Positions 1 to 6,390 of a stretch of 12,664 nt of DNA are shown here, piece by piece. The stretch is from Methanobacteriota archaeon (lineage in GTDB: Archaea; Thermoplasmatota; Poseidoniia; Poseidoniales; Poseidoniaceae), in contig JAPOHM010000021.1 in NCBI GenBank assembly GCA_029979405.1, positions 1 through 12,664 of the forward strand, read 5' to 3'. The translations under genes were made by a program, and so were the position numbers. The notes beneath the pieces were generated by a model, which saw only the letters and a program-made list of their open reading frames with translations, had not been told where the DNA came from and ran no database searches. The stretch's first letter is position 1. Each line of letters begins with the position of its first letter.

Positions 1-372
1 ACCGTATCCGACCAAATCTCTTCTGAGGTAGTAGAACAACTTGGATTTAGATTTCTTGTTAACCTTCATTCCATACGCTTTGATGACTTTGTCCATTGCG
101 GTTCTCAAATAAGCGACAGGGTCAGCATCGATTTTTTCGATGTTCGCAGTAAGAGAACGAATGAAAATGTCGAGTAGTTCGTCTCTCCATTCTTGTTCTT
201 TTTTATTCAATGGAGGTTCAATAATCTGATAAATGATGTTCAGTGTCCTCTTATCTCTAACAATTCGAGCGAAAGCGTGTGGAGGCATAACTGGATATTT
301 ATCCAATTCATCATATGTCGCTCGTTGTTGGTTTCTTGGCTTTCTCCTGGCTTCTGCCCCTTTTTTTGCCAT
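1..372 (-). CDS. Type II/IV secretion system ATPase (FlaI/VirB11-like), N-terminal part, runs off the window
   Basis: The reading frame opens at an ATG (370-372) and stays open for 124 codons to base 1, so only the N-terminus is present. It starts with a basic segment (MAKKGAEARRKPRNQQR), followed by a helical region and, at residues 105-124, a KSKLFYYLRRDLVGYG motif. From memory, this YYLxRDxxGYG signature ends the N-terminal domain of archaeal secretion/archaellum/pilus ATPases (COG0630: FlaI, PilT/TadA, VirB11) just before the 'G.IDPLM.D..IEDIS' segment. Such proteins are cytoplasmic hexameric ATPases that power assembly of archaella or type IV pili. The start has a strong Shine-Dalgarno site 6 nt upstream. 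The gene is the last of a minus-strand series behind the UPF0200 kinase gene, 81 bp downstream of its stop. The catalytic Walker motifs lie outside the window, so FlaI cannot be separated from other pilus ATPases. Confidence 0.8.
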   Translation of the reverse strand, partial: MAKKGAEARRKPRNQQRATYDELDKYPVMPPHAFARIVRDKRTLNIIYQIIEPPLNKKEQEWRDELLDIFIRSLTANIEKIDADPVAYLRTAMDKVIKAYGMKVNKKSKSKLFYYLRRDLVGYG

Positions 373-378
373 AGTGCA

Positions 379-387
379 ACCTCCCCC
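379..387 (-). promoter_or_regulatory. Shine-Dalgarno site of the secretion ATPase gene
   Basis: On the minus strand GGGGGAGGT ends 6 nt before the ATG at 372. It is a good match to the archaeal anti-SD and fixes the start of the truncated ATPase gene. Confidence 0.7.
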
Positions 388-429
388 TGTATGTGAGACA
401 CGATTGCGCTCGGTTATGACTTTTCGCCA

Positions 430-459
430 TTTTGAGTGCCCCTACGGGGCATCTCAAAG
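430..459. repeat. Imperfect inverted repeat (hairpin) over the 3' end of the UPF0200 kinase gene
   Basis: TTTGAG-TGCCCC, a TAC loop, then GGGGCA-T-CTCAAA form a stem of 12 base pairs with one bulged base. On the minus strand the hairpin includes the TGA stop (454-456) of the kinase gene and precedes the secretion ATPase gene. No T-tract follows on either strand, so a classical terminator is not supported. It may be an RNA processing or stability element between two co-directional genes. Confidence 0.55.
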
Positions 460-999
460 GAGATTTAACCAATTTGAGACCAAATCCTCAAGATTTTCCA
501 AATCAGATTCGTTTGGAAATTGTTTGTCGGCTTCATCGATAATTTGACCCAATCCCCATCCTTTTTCTCTTTCATCTCGAATAAGCAAATCATCCAGTGT
601 CCCATCCTCTGAACGGCCTCTGGATTGTACTCTTTCATACCTGATTTCTAAATTAGCTGTAACGGCTACTACTACGAAGTTTTCACCCCAGTGTTCAGAG
701 AAAACTTTACGCTCTGCGATTCCTCTTAAGCCCTCGATTAAGACAATCTCGTTTTCTACCAGCAGGCCATCGACAACCGCAGTCAATCTCTGAGCGATTA
801 CGTCCTCACCAAATTCTTGTCTTAATTCGGTAGCAATCTGTCCAAAAACGCTTGGCTCTTCAGGGATTCCGCGACGAGTTACTTCGGCTCTCACAACATC
901 GCCCATTGAGACTACAGGGATAGAACGGTTAGCGAGAATTGTTGCGAATTCGCCTTTGCCTGCTGCGGGTAAACCGCTGACCGCAATTACGAGTCCCAT
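454..999 (-). CDS. UPF0200 family P-loop nucleotide kinase-like protein (AAA_18 type)
   Basis: A soluble 181-residue protein with a P-loop at residues 9-17 (GLPAAGKGE). The glycine-glutamate after the lysine, instead of Ser/Thr, is typical of the archaeal UPF0200 family (MJ1399-like) as I recall it. The second family hallmark is VSMGDVVRAEVTRRG (about residues 30-44). A mid-protein IEGLRG (93-98) fits the Walker B/NMP-binding region. The C-terminal part has RGRSED and RDEREKGWGLG, corresponding to the lid and the 'RDERE..WGLG' block. Members resemble dephospho-CoA and nucleoside monophosphate kinases, but I know of no established reaction, so the substrate is left open. Length agrees with the family. 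The ATG at 999 lies 18 bp after the permease stop with no clear SD, so translation may depend on coupling to the upstream gene. Confidence 0.85.
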   Translation of the reverse strand: MGLVIAVSGLPAAGKGEFATILANRSIPVVSMGDVVRAEVTRRGIPEEPSVFGQIATELRQEFGEDVIAQRLTAVVDGLLVENEIVLIEGLRGIAERKVFSEHWGENFVVVAVTANLEIRYERVQSRGRSEDGTLDDLLIRDEREKGWGLGQIIDEADKQFPNESDLENLEDLVSNWLNLL

Positions 1000-1017
1000 G
1001 AGACATTGCGAGCGGTT

Positions 1018-2652
1018 TCAATTGTTGAACTCTGCCCTTCCCCATTTTCTATCAAGGAGTTTCATCAACAAAATCGATGCGGCCACCAAACCTACACTAA
1101 CCCATAAAATCCCCTTGAAACCAGCAGCCATAGTTTCGTCATCAAAATCTACGGCTTGGGCCTGTAAACCATTTTGTTGAACTTGCTCAGCCCAATTTTC
1201 GTAGAAAGATACGTCTCCTTGAGTAAAGGAAAGTAAGAATAAACTCAGTAGCGGTAGAACAGTCCCGATCCAAAACCAGGTCATGATCTTGGCATCGAAA
1301 ATTGCCTTGTTTGGCGATAGTCCCATCAAAAATGCAGTTAAACAAACGATGTAGATGCTGTTAGCAATCATCACGATTAACCCTACGGGCAAGACCGCCC
1401 ACTCGTCTAACTTCCAAGCCATCAAGCACAGGAAAATTACTGAAATCCAAGTTGTAGCCAAGAAGTAAACCGTTACTTTTGCCCGAATCAATTGAGGCAC
1501 TGATAGGGGCAGACCATTCATGTGCTCTGGTGAGTCTAAAGCGGTTAACCACGAGTAGAAATTGAAGCCAAAGAACCCCAAGAAAGGAGCGTAGGAGAGC
1601 AGGTTGATTGGAATTGGAGCTTCAGCGAAATCAACCAGCCACGCCATCATCAGAAGCACAATCAGTGGCACAGAGTATGATACCGTCATTTTCTTTAGTG
1701 AACCGGAGCGAATCAAATCGACTGCTTCTTTCGCTACAAGTAAGCGCAATGGCCCTTTTCCAAGGAATTTAAGGCGGTCGTAGGCAGGTAAGAATATCTC
1801 CTTTTTCGATGTGACTTTGATTTCAAAGTCATCCCTGACCATTTGAGACGCTACCCAGGCAATGAAAATCGATGCTATCAAAGCCGGAATTGCAAGAACT
1901 AAACCATCGGGTTGCTGAGTTGCTAAACCCCACAAAAGATATTCTCTGTCAACCAAACCAAGTCCGAGTATTGTTCCTAATCCAACAACAATCACTGGAG
2001 TAATCCTACCGAACCATCCTCCAAGTAACCAAAGCGAAGATGCGATGAAAGAGAATGCCAATCCCTGAGCGAGGGTTACTATCATCGCAATCCAAGTTCT
2101 CGGTAAACTATCATACTCCAAAGGAGTCCTAACATTGGTGAAAAATTCGAGAGTTATACCAACTACCATACCGCTGATTACCGGAGTTAGAATCAACAAA
2201 ACGTAGTATGTAAGGTCCTTCATGTAGTACGCAAAGTGTGCAGTAGGATTGGTAAGTGGTTGTAATGCAGGGGACGCAAGCAGGTAATTCTTGGTACCTG
2301 TTCTTGCTAATACCCTCTCTCTTCCAAGGAAAGCAAAAGAGCCCATTCCGAGACTGAATAATAATAGTGGCAGATGTAGAGCTATTCTCATTTCATCCCA
2401 AGAAAAGGTCTGAGCGTCTGAAATCGAATCAGCGCCTTGCGATGCTCCTTCACCAACTAAGAATTGTAAACCAATGGTCGCAACCATTGTTACCAATGCG
2501 ACCAATAACGGGAAAAGTAGAATCCTTCGCTTTTTTGCGAAGTCCAAATTTTCTCTGAATTCTTCTATGAACATAACTCTGAAAGTTGCGGAAAAGGCGT
2601 TCCATCCCGTCAACGGTTCATTCAAATTCTTGCCGAGGGTTGATGAATTCAA
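1018..2652 (-). CDS. Multi-spanning ABC-2-like transporter permease
   Basis: A 544-residue hydrophobic protein with about 12 predicted membrane segments (e.g. 43-68, 88-110, 150-172, 186-216, 217-234, 250-270, 327-345, 350-370, 394-412, 416-443, 453-475, 513-535). A central soluble segment (about 271-325) reads VRDDFEIKVTSKKEIF and onward, where two six-helix halves would join. It lies directly downstream of an ABC ATPase gene on the same strand, so it is called as the membrane part of an ABC-2-type exporter; the transported substrate is unknown. The start is doubtful. The only usual start codon after the preceding TGA is the TTG at 2652, which has no SD, while a strong GAGGAGG lies further upstream at 2724-2730. 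The frame is open right back to the ATPase stop (2719-2721) and the intervening residues look coding (TSKDWSELDGETQVEKL), so the true N-terminus is probably longer. Confidence 0.75.
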   Translation of the reverse strand: MNSSTLGKNLNEPLTGWNAFSATFRVMFIEEFRENLDFAKKRRILLFPLLVALVTMVATIGLQFLVGEGASQGADSISDAQTFSWDEMRIALHLPLLLFSLGMGSFAFLGRERVLARTGTKNYLLASPALQPLTNPTAHFAYYMKDLTYYVLLILTPVISGMVVGITLEFFTNVRTPLEYDSLPRTWIAMIVTLAQGLAFSFIASSLWLLGGWFGRITPVIVVGLGTILGLGLVDREYLLWGLATQQPDGLVLAIPALIASIFIAWVASQMVRDDFEIKVTSKKEIFLPAYDRLKFLGKGPLRLLVAKEAVDLIRSGSLKKMTVSYSVPLIVLLMMAWLVDFAEAPIPINLLSYAPFLGFFGFNFYSWLTALDSPEHMNGLPLSVPQLIRAKVTVYFLATTWISVIFLCLMAWKLDEWAVLPVGLIVMIANSIYIVCLTAFLMGLSPNKAIFDAKIMTWFWIGTVLPLLSLFLLSFTQGDVSFYENWAEQVQQNGLQAQAVDFDDETMAAGFKGILWVSVGLVAASILLMKLLDRKWGRAEFNN

Positions 2653-2718
2653 TTTTTCAACTTGGGTTTCACCATCGAGTTCGGACCAATCCTTACTCGT
2701 GATGGTGACCGGCAGAAT

Positions 2719-3498
2719 TCATTCCTCCTCGCTTGAAGATTCATCACTGAGGCGTTCTGCTTCTTCGATTGAATGACCAACTAATCGAATGAATACGTCC
2801 TCTAATGTTTCATTTTCTGATTCTTTTAGACCAGAAACTGTTCCCGCTGCGAGAACCTTACCGTTGTTGATAATAGCCATCCTGTTACACATTCTTTCGG
2901 CCATTTCAAGTACGTGAGAACAAAGAAAAATTGTACCGCCGTCATCTACCATTTGCATTAACCATTCTCTGCACTTTCTCTGATAGATAGGGTCGAGGTT
3001 AGCAAATGGCTCATCCAGGAAAAGTAACTTTGGCTCGTGGATAAAGGCCGAAGAAAGCATAACTTTCTGTCTCTGTCCTTTTGACAGGTCTTTACACATT
3101 GTATCTCTTTTCTCATCCAAGCCAAACCAGTCTATCCAGTGCTCGACTTTAGCCTCAAGGTCGTCAACGCCTCGTAATTTGCCGACGAATTGCAAAAATT
3201 CGCTCGGAGTGAGGTATGATGGAGGTGATTCAGATTCCGGCACAATACCGATGTTTGCTTTCAACTTCTGTGGCTCTTTGGCGGCGTTTATCCCTAATAC
3301 TTCGACCGCTCCGATACTTGGTCTGAGCTGTCCGGTCAACAACTTGATGAAAGTTGACTTTCCAGCGCCATTTGGTCCAAATACCCCAAAAAATTCTCCC
3401 GCACTTACCTTTACATCAAGAGGGTGCAATGCTATGAAATCGCCGTATCTTTTGCCCAAATCCTTTGCGACAACTAGAGATTCCATCTCATCGGACAT
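2719..3498 (-). CDS. ABC transporter ATP-binding protein
   Basis: A 259-residue nucleotide-binding domain from the ATG at 3498. Motifs are Walker A GPNGAGKST (41-49), Q-loop region GIVPESE (84-90, Glu where Gln is often found), signature LSKGQRQK (138-145), Walker B LLFLDEP (158-164), D-loop NLDP (167-170) and switch His in CSHV (H195). The tail is acidic (SDESSSEEE). It should be a cytoplasmic dimer that drives the permease encoded directly downstream. The frame stays open upstream to an ATG at 3975, but that extension lies antisense to the crotonase gene and lacks ABC features, so it was rejected. An ATG at 3486 (MESLVV) is a second possible start. The domain resembles exporter/ABC-2 ATPases such as CcmA or NatA types; substrate is unknown. 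Confidence 0.92.
   Translation of the reverse strand: MSDEMESLVVAKDLGKRYGDFIALHPLDVKVSAGEFFGVFGPNGAGKSTFIKLLTGQLRPSIGAVEVLGINAAKEPQKLKANIGIVPESESPPSYLTPSEFLQFVGKLRGVDDLEAKVEHWIDWFGLDEKRDTMCKDLSKGQRQKVMLSSAFIHEPKLLFLDEPFANLDPIYQRKCREWLMQMVDDGGTIFLCSHVLEMAERMCNRMAIINNGKVLAAGTVSGLKESENETLEDVFIRLVGHSIEEAERLSDESSSEEE
2724..2730 (-). promoter_or_regulatory. Shine-Dalgarno-like GAGGAGG at the ATPase/permease junction
   Basis: GAGGAGG encodes the last Glu codons of the ATPase. It lies 5 nt before an ATT codon, 8 nt before a CTG codon in the permease frame, and 1 nt before an out-of-frame ATGA. It suggests that permease translation begins here rather than at the TTG at 2652, although Glu codons alone could create the match. 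Confidence 0.4.
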
Positions 3499-3571
3499 AA
3501 TACGACTACAAGCATTTGCACTTTCAATGTGTGCTTGCAAGTTTGATTTGGAATGACTTCGTCGCAGGTAT
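3499..3571. promoter_or_regulatory. Divergent intergenic region with a dyad, between the ABC operon and the crotonase gene
   Basis: This 73 bp spacer must hold the promoters of both divergent genes. It contains a CAAGCA (3509-3514)/TGCTTG (3532-3537) inverted repeat, with an inner GCAC (3518-3521)/GTGC (3531-3534) pair that overlaps it. A regulator could bind there, but the arms are short. No convincing TATA box is seen in either direction. Confidence 0.3.
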
Positions 3572-4396
3572 ATGTCCGAGTGTGTCTTAATCGAAGAAAT
3601 CCCGTGTGAAAACGGTGACGGCGTTATTGCTAAAGTAACAATTAACAGACCAGATAAGTTGAATGCCCTAAACCAAGAAGTAGTAAATGCGCTAAAGGAA
3701 ATGTGTGTTTGGGTTGAGGAGAACGATTCAGTTAGATGTGTTGTTATCACTGGAGCAAAACCAAACCCTCCACCGGAAGGAAAGAGGGCAAAGCCCAACG
3801 CTTTCGTAGCCGGTGCGGATATTACTGAATTCGTTGGGAAAAATTCCTCCGAGATCAAGAAACTATTCACAGACAACGCTATCGAAGCAATTTGGAACTT
3901 GTCAAAGCCAACCATAGCAATGGTCGATGGATTTGCATTGGGAGGAGGATGCGAAGTAGCCTGTTCATGTGACATTAGAATCGCAAGTGAGAGAGCGATA
4001 TTCGGTACACCTGAAATTAAACTTGGTCTGATTCCGGGTTACGGAGGCACTCAAAGATTAGTGCATCTAGTTGGATATGGCCGCGCCATGGAGATGATGA
4101 TGACTGGCAACAATTTGACCGCACAGGAAGCGCACAGGATTGGATTAGCAAATCATATTTACAGCAGTGAAGAGTTAGAGGGAAAAACCCTCCAAATCGC
4201 TCAAACAATCGCCTGTAAATCGATGAATACTTTGAGAGTAGCAAAGAAAACTATCAGAGCAGCATTAGATAATGGGCTAACCGAGGGAGTGAAAATAGAA
4301 GCTGATGCCTTTGCAAGTCTATTCGATACTGAAGACCAGGAGATTGGAGTTCAAGCATTCATCAATAGAGATGAACCTGTTTGGAAACATAGATGA
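3572..4396 (+). CDS. Enoyl-CoA hydratase/isomerase family protein (crotonase)
   Basis: A 274-residue soluble crotonase-fold protein. Oxyanion-hole segments are FVAGADI (78-84) and GFALGGGCE (120-128). The two acidic residues used for water addition in true hydratases are both present: E128 in GGGCE and E148 in GTPEIKLG, followed by LIPGYGGTQRL (153-163). This supports hydration of 2-enoyl-CoA, for example crotonyl-CoA to 3-hydroxybutyryl-CoA, in fatty acid or amino acid breakdown; the chain length preferred cannot be read from sequence. A proline/lysine-rich loop (about residues 62-76) before the first oxyanion segment is longer than in usual family members. The ATG at 3572 has only a weak AGG 4 nt upstream. 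Its stop directly touches the stop of the convergent gene at 4397. Confidence 0.92.
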   Translation: MSECVLIEEIPCENGDGVIAKVTINRPDKLNALNQEVVNALKEMCVWVEENDSVRCVVITGAKPNPPPEGKRAKPNAFVAGADITEFVGKNSSEIKKLFTDNAIEAIWNLSKPTIAMVDGFALGGGCEVACSCDIRIASERAIFGTPEIKLGLIPGYGGTQRLVHLVGYGRAMEMMMTGNNLTAQEAHRIGLANHIYSSEELEGKTLQIAQTIACKSMNTLRVAKKTIRAALDNGLTEGVKIEADAFASLFDTEDQEIGVQAFINRDEPVWKHR

Positions 4397-5287
4397 TTAG
4401 TCGTTTGACATTTCATCTCTAAGAGCCGCCAATGCGTCAGATGCGCCGGGTGGTGGAGGCAGAGGTGGTAGCCCTAAGGAATCTGGTGATGGAACTCCTG
4501 GAGGAAGGAGTGGCATTGTTTCAGTTTCTTCATCACTACTTTCAACCTGCACGTAACCCGTATCCACAGGTATTCTGAGTTTCAAAATCGTGTTTTCATC
4601 GATTCTAACAAGAGATGCTCCGTAAACGTGACCTTCTTTTGCCACAGCTGGTTCTTCTAAGATAGTATGAGTACTCTGCGGGTCCTGAACTATTGATAAA
4701 ATGTCTTCGCCAGATGAATGGGCTTCCCACATCTTTGCGGTTGACGCACGAATTTCAGCCATTTGCTCTCTCCTTCGCTCTTCGATTCTAGCTCTGACCC
4801 TATCGTGCCTCTCCCTCTTATCTTGAATATGAGCGGCGATTGCTGCGTCTTCGATAGATTGAGGAGACGATTCGACGACATATTCGCTTGCGATGTGCAC
4901 CTCTTCTACGGTTACCTGTACTTCCTCAAGGTCGTCATCAGGCTCAACTGATACCACATCCTCATCGCTTTGATTAGCGGCAAGAACCTTGGCAAGTTTT
5001 CTTTCCCTTAAGGTAGCTCCATCCATGGCGTCCTCGGTGACTGCTGGAGGTATGTCGAGTTCATCCTCTTCCTGAACTTCTTGTTGAGTCGCTTTAACTG
5101 GTTGAACTCGTCTAACCTGTTTCTTTGGTTGCGGAGTTTCTTCGAGATAGACCCAAACTATCGCTAGAAGCAAAGCGACTCCAACGATTGCCCACCGGCC
5201 ATTATCGTCGAATTCACTTTGGAGCATGAAAAACAAAATGATGTCACCAATCAATAGGATTAGTACAATCAGTCTAGATAATCTCAT
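4397..5287 (-). CDS. Unrecognised membrane-anchored acidic protein with proline-rich C-terminus
   Basis: I do not recognise a family. From the ATG at 5287 the protein has 296 residues (a TTG at 5296 would add MSR). Two hydrophobic segments at the N-terminus (about 5-23 and 31-47) form a hairpin. A long, strongly acidic and probably disordered region follows (about 75-150). Then comes a charged helix likely to be a coiled coil (HIQDKRERHDRVRARIEERR; about 150-185), a more ordered segment with HVYGASLVRID, and a proline-rich tail (LPPLPPPPG) ending in SDALAALRDEM. With both termini on one side it could be a cytoplasmic scaffold tethered to the membrane; that is inference. It lies 42 bp downstream of the XTP pyrophosphatase gene on the same strand. 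AGCAGG abuts the ATG, so leaderless or coupled translation is possible. Confidence 0.75.
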   Translation of the reverse strand: MRLSRLIVLILLIGDIILFFMLQSEFDDNGRWAIVGVALLLAIVWVYLEETPQPKKQVRRVQPVKATQQEVQEEDELDIPPAVTEDAMDGATLRERKLAKVLAANQSDEDVVSVEPDDDLEEVQVTVEEVHIASEYVVESSPQSIEDAAIAAHIQDKRERHDRVRARIEERRREQMAEIRASTAKMWEAHSSGEDILSIVQDPQSTHTILEEPAVAKEGHVYGASLVRIDENTILKLRIPVDTGYVQVESSDEETETMPLLPPGVPSPDSLGLPPLPPPPGASDALAALRDEMSND

Positions 5288-5329
5288 CCTGCTCAACTTT
5301 ACCCAATACGCTCGTACTCAAGAATCTCT

Positions 5330-5971
5330 CTATTGAATATCAAGATTAGAGATTAGATTCGAAATCGCTCTTCTTCTGTGAGAATATTGTTGTTTCTCGC
5401 TCATTTCGATTTGTCCAAATGTCTTACCGTGAGTACTAATGTGTCCCATCTCACCAGATTCGACAGGTGTTCCATCCTCATCTAAATCGTTTGGAATAAA
5501 TATCGGGTCGAAACCAAATCCTTCGCCATCAGCGACGGTGTGTGCTATTCTTCCGGGACAAACTCCTTCGGCTACGGTTGTAATTCCATTATGATATAAC
5601 ACTGCTACAGCTCTGAATTCTGCACTTCTCAATCGTGCATCCATGACTAAATCTTCACTTTTCAAATGATCGAGTAGTTTCAAAATGCCACTGCAACCGA
5701 TTGTGTTCAGGGCATAGGATGAATATACTCCTGGAAATCCTTCAAGGGCGTTAACAAATAATCCCGCATCCTCCACTAGAATCATATCGTTTTCATTTGG
5801 AAGTGATGAAATCGCCTGTTCAATTTTTGATAACGCGACAATTTCCAAGTCATCGGATTGTGGCTCAATGGCCTCAAATTCAAACTGTTCTACATCGATT
5901 CCATATTGAGAAAAATGTTCCTTTGCTTCGGCGACTTTGCCCTCATTACTGGTCATGAACCAAATGGTCAT
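5330..5971 (-). CDS. rdgB: XTP/dITP diphosphatase (RdgB/HAM1 family non-canonical NTP pyrophosphatase)
   Basis: A 213-residue cytosolic enzyme that hydrolyses XTP, ITP and dITP to monophosphate plus PPi and keeps deaminated purines out of nucleic acids. Seen motifs are TSNEGKVAEA (7-16, triphosphate binding), VEDAGLFVNALEGFPGVYS (66-84, with D68 the expected general base), GEGFGFDPIFIP (149-160, base recognition) and YSHRRRAI (196-203). Between the FIP and TFGQIEMS elements it carries about 22 extra residues (161-182, acidic then Gly/His-rich) compared with the short loop I know from bacterial and archaeal members. The ATG at 5971 begins the conserved first strand (TIWFMTSN), so the start is well set. 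It diverges from the fluoride channel gene with only 35 bp between starts. Confidence 0.93.
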   Translation of the reverse strand: MTIWFMTSNEGKVAEAKEHFSQYGIDVEQFEFEAIEPQSDDLEIVALSKIEQAISSLPNENDMILVEDAGLFVNALEGFPGVYSSYALNTIGCSGILKLLDHLKSEDLVMDARLRSAEFRAVAVLYHNGITTVAEGVCPGRIAHTVADGEGFGFDPIFIPNDLDEDGTPVESGEMGHISTHGKTFGQIEMSEKQQYSHRRRAISNLISNLDIQ

Positions 5972-6006
5972 GATTGAACCCTATCGCACCAAGCACTTGA
6001 GATTGA

Positions 6007-6390
6007 TTGATAACCAGAACAGATTCTGATAGTTTTGTGAATTCATATTTGCTCGTGGGAATTGGTGGTTTCATCGGTGCGATTCTGAGGTTTGGTGTCT
6101 CCGAAATAGTAGGCACACCTCAAGCAACTTTAATCGTGAATGCATTAGGTTCTCTCATCCTTGGTATCGTAATTGCAGCATTATCTAGTGAACTGATTTC
6201 AAAGGAATTCGCTTTGCTCGTTGGCACTGGTATAGTAGGTGCTTTCACAACGATGTCAACATTTTCAGTTGAGACAATTGAACTCTGGTCAGAAAACCAA
6301 ACAACTGCAATTGGATATGTGATTCTGACAATGGCGATTTGCCCCCTTCTCGCTCTTGGGGGTTGGAAGATTGGGGAAATTATTTCTTGA
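6007..6390 (+). CDS. crcB: Fluoride ion channel Fluc/CrcB
   Basis: A 127-residue protein with four membrane helices, matching the usual CrcB length. Hallmarks are GGFIGAILRF (20-29), the pore asparagine in NALGS (45-49) and the helix-break GIVGAFTTMSTFSVET (75-90). It forms dual-topology dimers that export fluoride from the cytoplasm. The usual TTFSTF block reads TTMSTF here, so the first of the two pore phenylalanines is Met83 while F86 is kept. Only one copy is visible, which fits a homodimer. The start is TTG at 6007, immediately after an in-frame TGA; a GTG ten codons later (V11) is the alternative. No fluoride riboswitch is recognisable in the 35 bp upstream. The 3' end overlaps nadA by 11 bp. 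Confidence 0.9.
   Translation: MITRTDSDSFVNSYLLVGIGGFIGAILRFGVSEIVGTPQATLIVNALGSLILGIVIAALSSELISKEFALLVGTGIVGAFTTMSTFSVETIELWSENQTTAIGYVILTMAICPLLALGGWKIGEIIS

Noticed and set aside
373..430. Short minus-strand frame starting at the ATG at 430 (MAKSHNRAQ)
   Set aside because: It is out of frame with the secretion ATPase, has no SD and resembles nothing; the SD at 379-387 points to the ATG at 372.
3499..3975. N-terminal extension of the ABC ATPase frame to an ATG at 3975
   Set aside because: It lies antisense to the conserved part of the crotonase gene, its sequence is low-complexity Ser/Thr/Pro-rich without ABC features, and the ATG at 3498 gives a normal ABC N-terminus.
5972..6006. Possible fluoride riboswitch ahead of crcB
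   Set aside because: Only 35 bp lie between the divergent starts, too short for the fluoride aptamer plus expression platform, and no matching conserved bases are seen.
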